Assembly (NCBI GenBank): GCA_965368585.1
Contig: CBDUNM010000132.1
Span: 1 to 14,432, forward strand
From: JARRQB01 sp965368585
GTDB lineage: Bacteria; Pseudomonadota; Gammaproteobacteria; Chromatiales; Chromatiaceae
DNA: 14,432 nucleotides
Direction: 5' to 3'
This document shows, in pieces, positions 13,831 through 14,432 of this stretch; the stretch's first letter is position 1; each line of letters starts with the position of its first letter. The translations under genes were made by a program, and so were the position numbers. The notes under the pieces were generated by a model. That model worked only from the letters and a program-made list of their open reading frames with translations, was not told the origin of the DNA and did not search any database.

Positions 13831-14432
13831 CCCCAATCTGCTGGGTGCCGTCGCGCTGCTGGGCGCCGCGCTCGGCCTGGTGTGGCAAGGGCAGCCCGGG
13901 CTCGCCGAAAAATGGCAATACATGGCGCCTGACTACGAGCAACGGCTGACCCAGCGCGAGGTCTACATCGATCCGGCAGAACTGCTCCACCTGATGAACG
14001 ACGACTATGTCGATCTCCGTATCTGGGATGTGCGGTCGGAGTCGGACTGGAACCAGTTCCACCTGGCCGATGCCGAACGCGTGCCGCTGAGTGCGCTACC
14101 GGCGCAACGTGATCGCATGCGGGAATTGTCCGCCGTGAGCGTGCTGGTATTCGTCGGTAATGACGAACAGGTTGCAACCCGGGCATGGAAGCACGCGATG
14201 GCGTTGGCGAAGCCGAATGCATACATACTGGAGGGTGGTCTGAATCTCTGGCTCGATGTCTACGGCGTTCACGAGGAGGAGGAGTCCGGTCATGGGCTCG
14301 CCAGTCCCACGCCCGACGGCACCCTGAGGCACCCGTTCAAGCGGGCGTTGGGCGGCCGTCATGCCGCGTCGCGCCCAGACGAGCACTACGCGCCGCATCG
14401 CGAGTACAGGCCCAAGGTGATACTGCTGAAAA
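13817..14432 (+). CDS. Membrane-anchored rhodanese-like domain protein lacking the catalytic cysteine, 3' partial
   Basis: The frame opens at ATG 13817, inside the end of the YeeE/YedE gene, and stays open to the window edge (205 codons visible). A short N-terminal hydrophobic segment (LLGAVALLGAALGLVW) probably anchors the protein with its domain in the periplasm. A rhodanese fold follows: IDPAELLHLMNDD, LRIWDVRSESDWNQFHLADA, then VSVLVFVGNDEQVATRAWKH and AYILEGGLNLWLDVYG. These fit the usual D-V-R, active-site loop and GG-x-x-x-W elements. In rhodaneses the active-site loop starts with Cys (Y-C-x-x-G); here the equivalent is FVGNDEQ, with no Cys, and none occurs in the visible sequence. A single-domain, non-catalytic sulfur-binding or structural role is possible, or a catalytic Cys lies in the unseen C-terminus. 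The operon context links it to the YeeE/YedE pair and the OTR-like cytochrome. Confidence 0.85.
   Translation, partial: MKALSPNLLGAVALLGAALGLVWQGQPGLAEKWQYMAPDYEQRLTQREVYIDPAELLHLMNDDYVDLRIWDVRSESDWNQFHLADAERVPLSALPAQRDRMRELSAVSVLVFVGNDEQVATRAWKHAMALAKPNAYILEGGLNLWLDVYGVHEEEESGHGLASPTPDGTLRHPFKRALGGRHAASRPDEHYAPHREYRPKVILLK

Overview
The window looks like chromosomal DNA from a high-GC gammaproteobacterium that gains energy from sulfur and/or iron compounds, perhaps a chemolithotrophic or purple sulfur lineage (inference from gene content; no rRNA or marker gene is present). Three groups of genes carry the interest: a porin-cytochrome (MtrA/MtrB, PioA/PioB-like) electron conduit, a diheme cytochrome c4, and an operon joining a 15-heme lipoprotein cytochrome to sulfur-transport and rhodanese-like proteins.

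Layout. Bases 3-1463 hold the 3' part of a large exported protein of unknown function, ending in a CARDB-like domain and followed by a strong intrinsic terminator. A Gly/Pro/Tyr/Arg-rich exported protein (1581-2084) and an exported protein of about 13 ankyrin repeats (2148-3506) follow on the + strand. A diheme cytochrome c4 lies on the - strand (3777-4424), divergent from a + strand pair: a decaheme MtrA/DmsE-family cytochrome (4710-5864) and an MtrB/PioB-family outer-membrane beta barrel (5903-8065). The shared 285-bp upstream region contains a perfect 9-bp inverted repeat and a TATAAT box. On the - strand come a cytidylate-kinase-like gene broken by an in-frame TGA (8080-8787) and a small exported Gln/Arg-rich protein (8939-9451) with its own terminator. 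The last + strand operon has the 15-heme cytochrome (about 9737-12691), two half-size YeeE/YedE sulfur-transport proteins (12695-13231, 13231-13830) and a membrane-anchored rhodanese-like protein without cysteine (13817 to the window edge). These four genes touch or nearly touch, which argues for one transcript.

How they may work together. Knowledge of MtrAB/PioAB predicts that the decaheme protein sits inside the barrel and carries electrons across the outer membrane, with the c4 protein a plausible periplasmic partner. No separate MtrC/OmcA gene is seen. The 15-heme lipoprotein starts with an octaheme tetrathionate-reductase-family (OTR) module and continues with seven more hemes, so it could be a sulfur-active redox enzyme whose products are handled by the YeeE/YedE pair and the rhodanese-like protein. 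Whether it faces outward and contacts the MtrAB conduit is only a hypothesis. The features most worth follow-up are the OTR+7-heme fusion, the Gly-Ser linker encoded by an 18-bp tandem repeat between hemes 9 and 10 of the MtrA-like protein, the cysteine-free rhodanese and the in-frame TGA.
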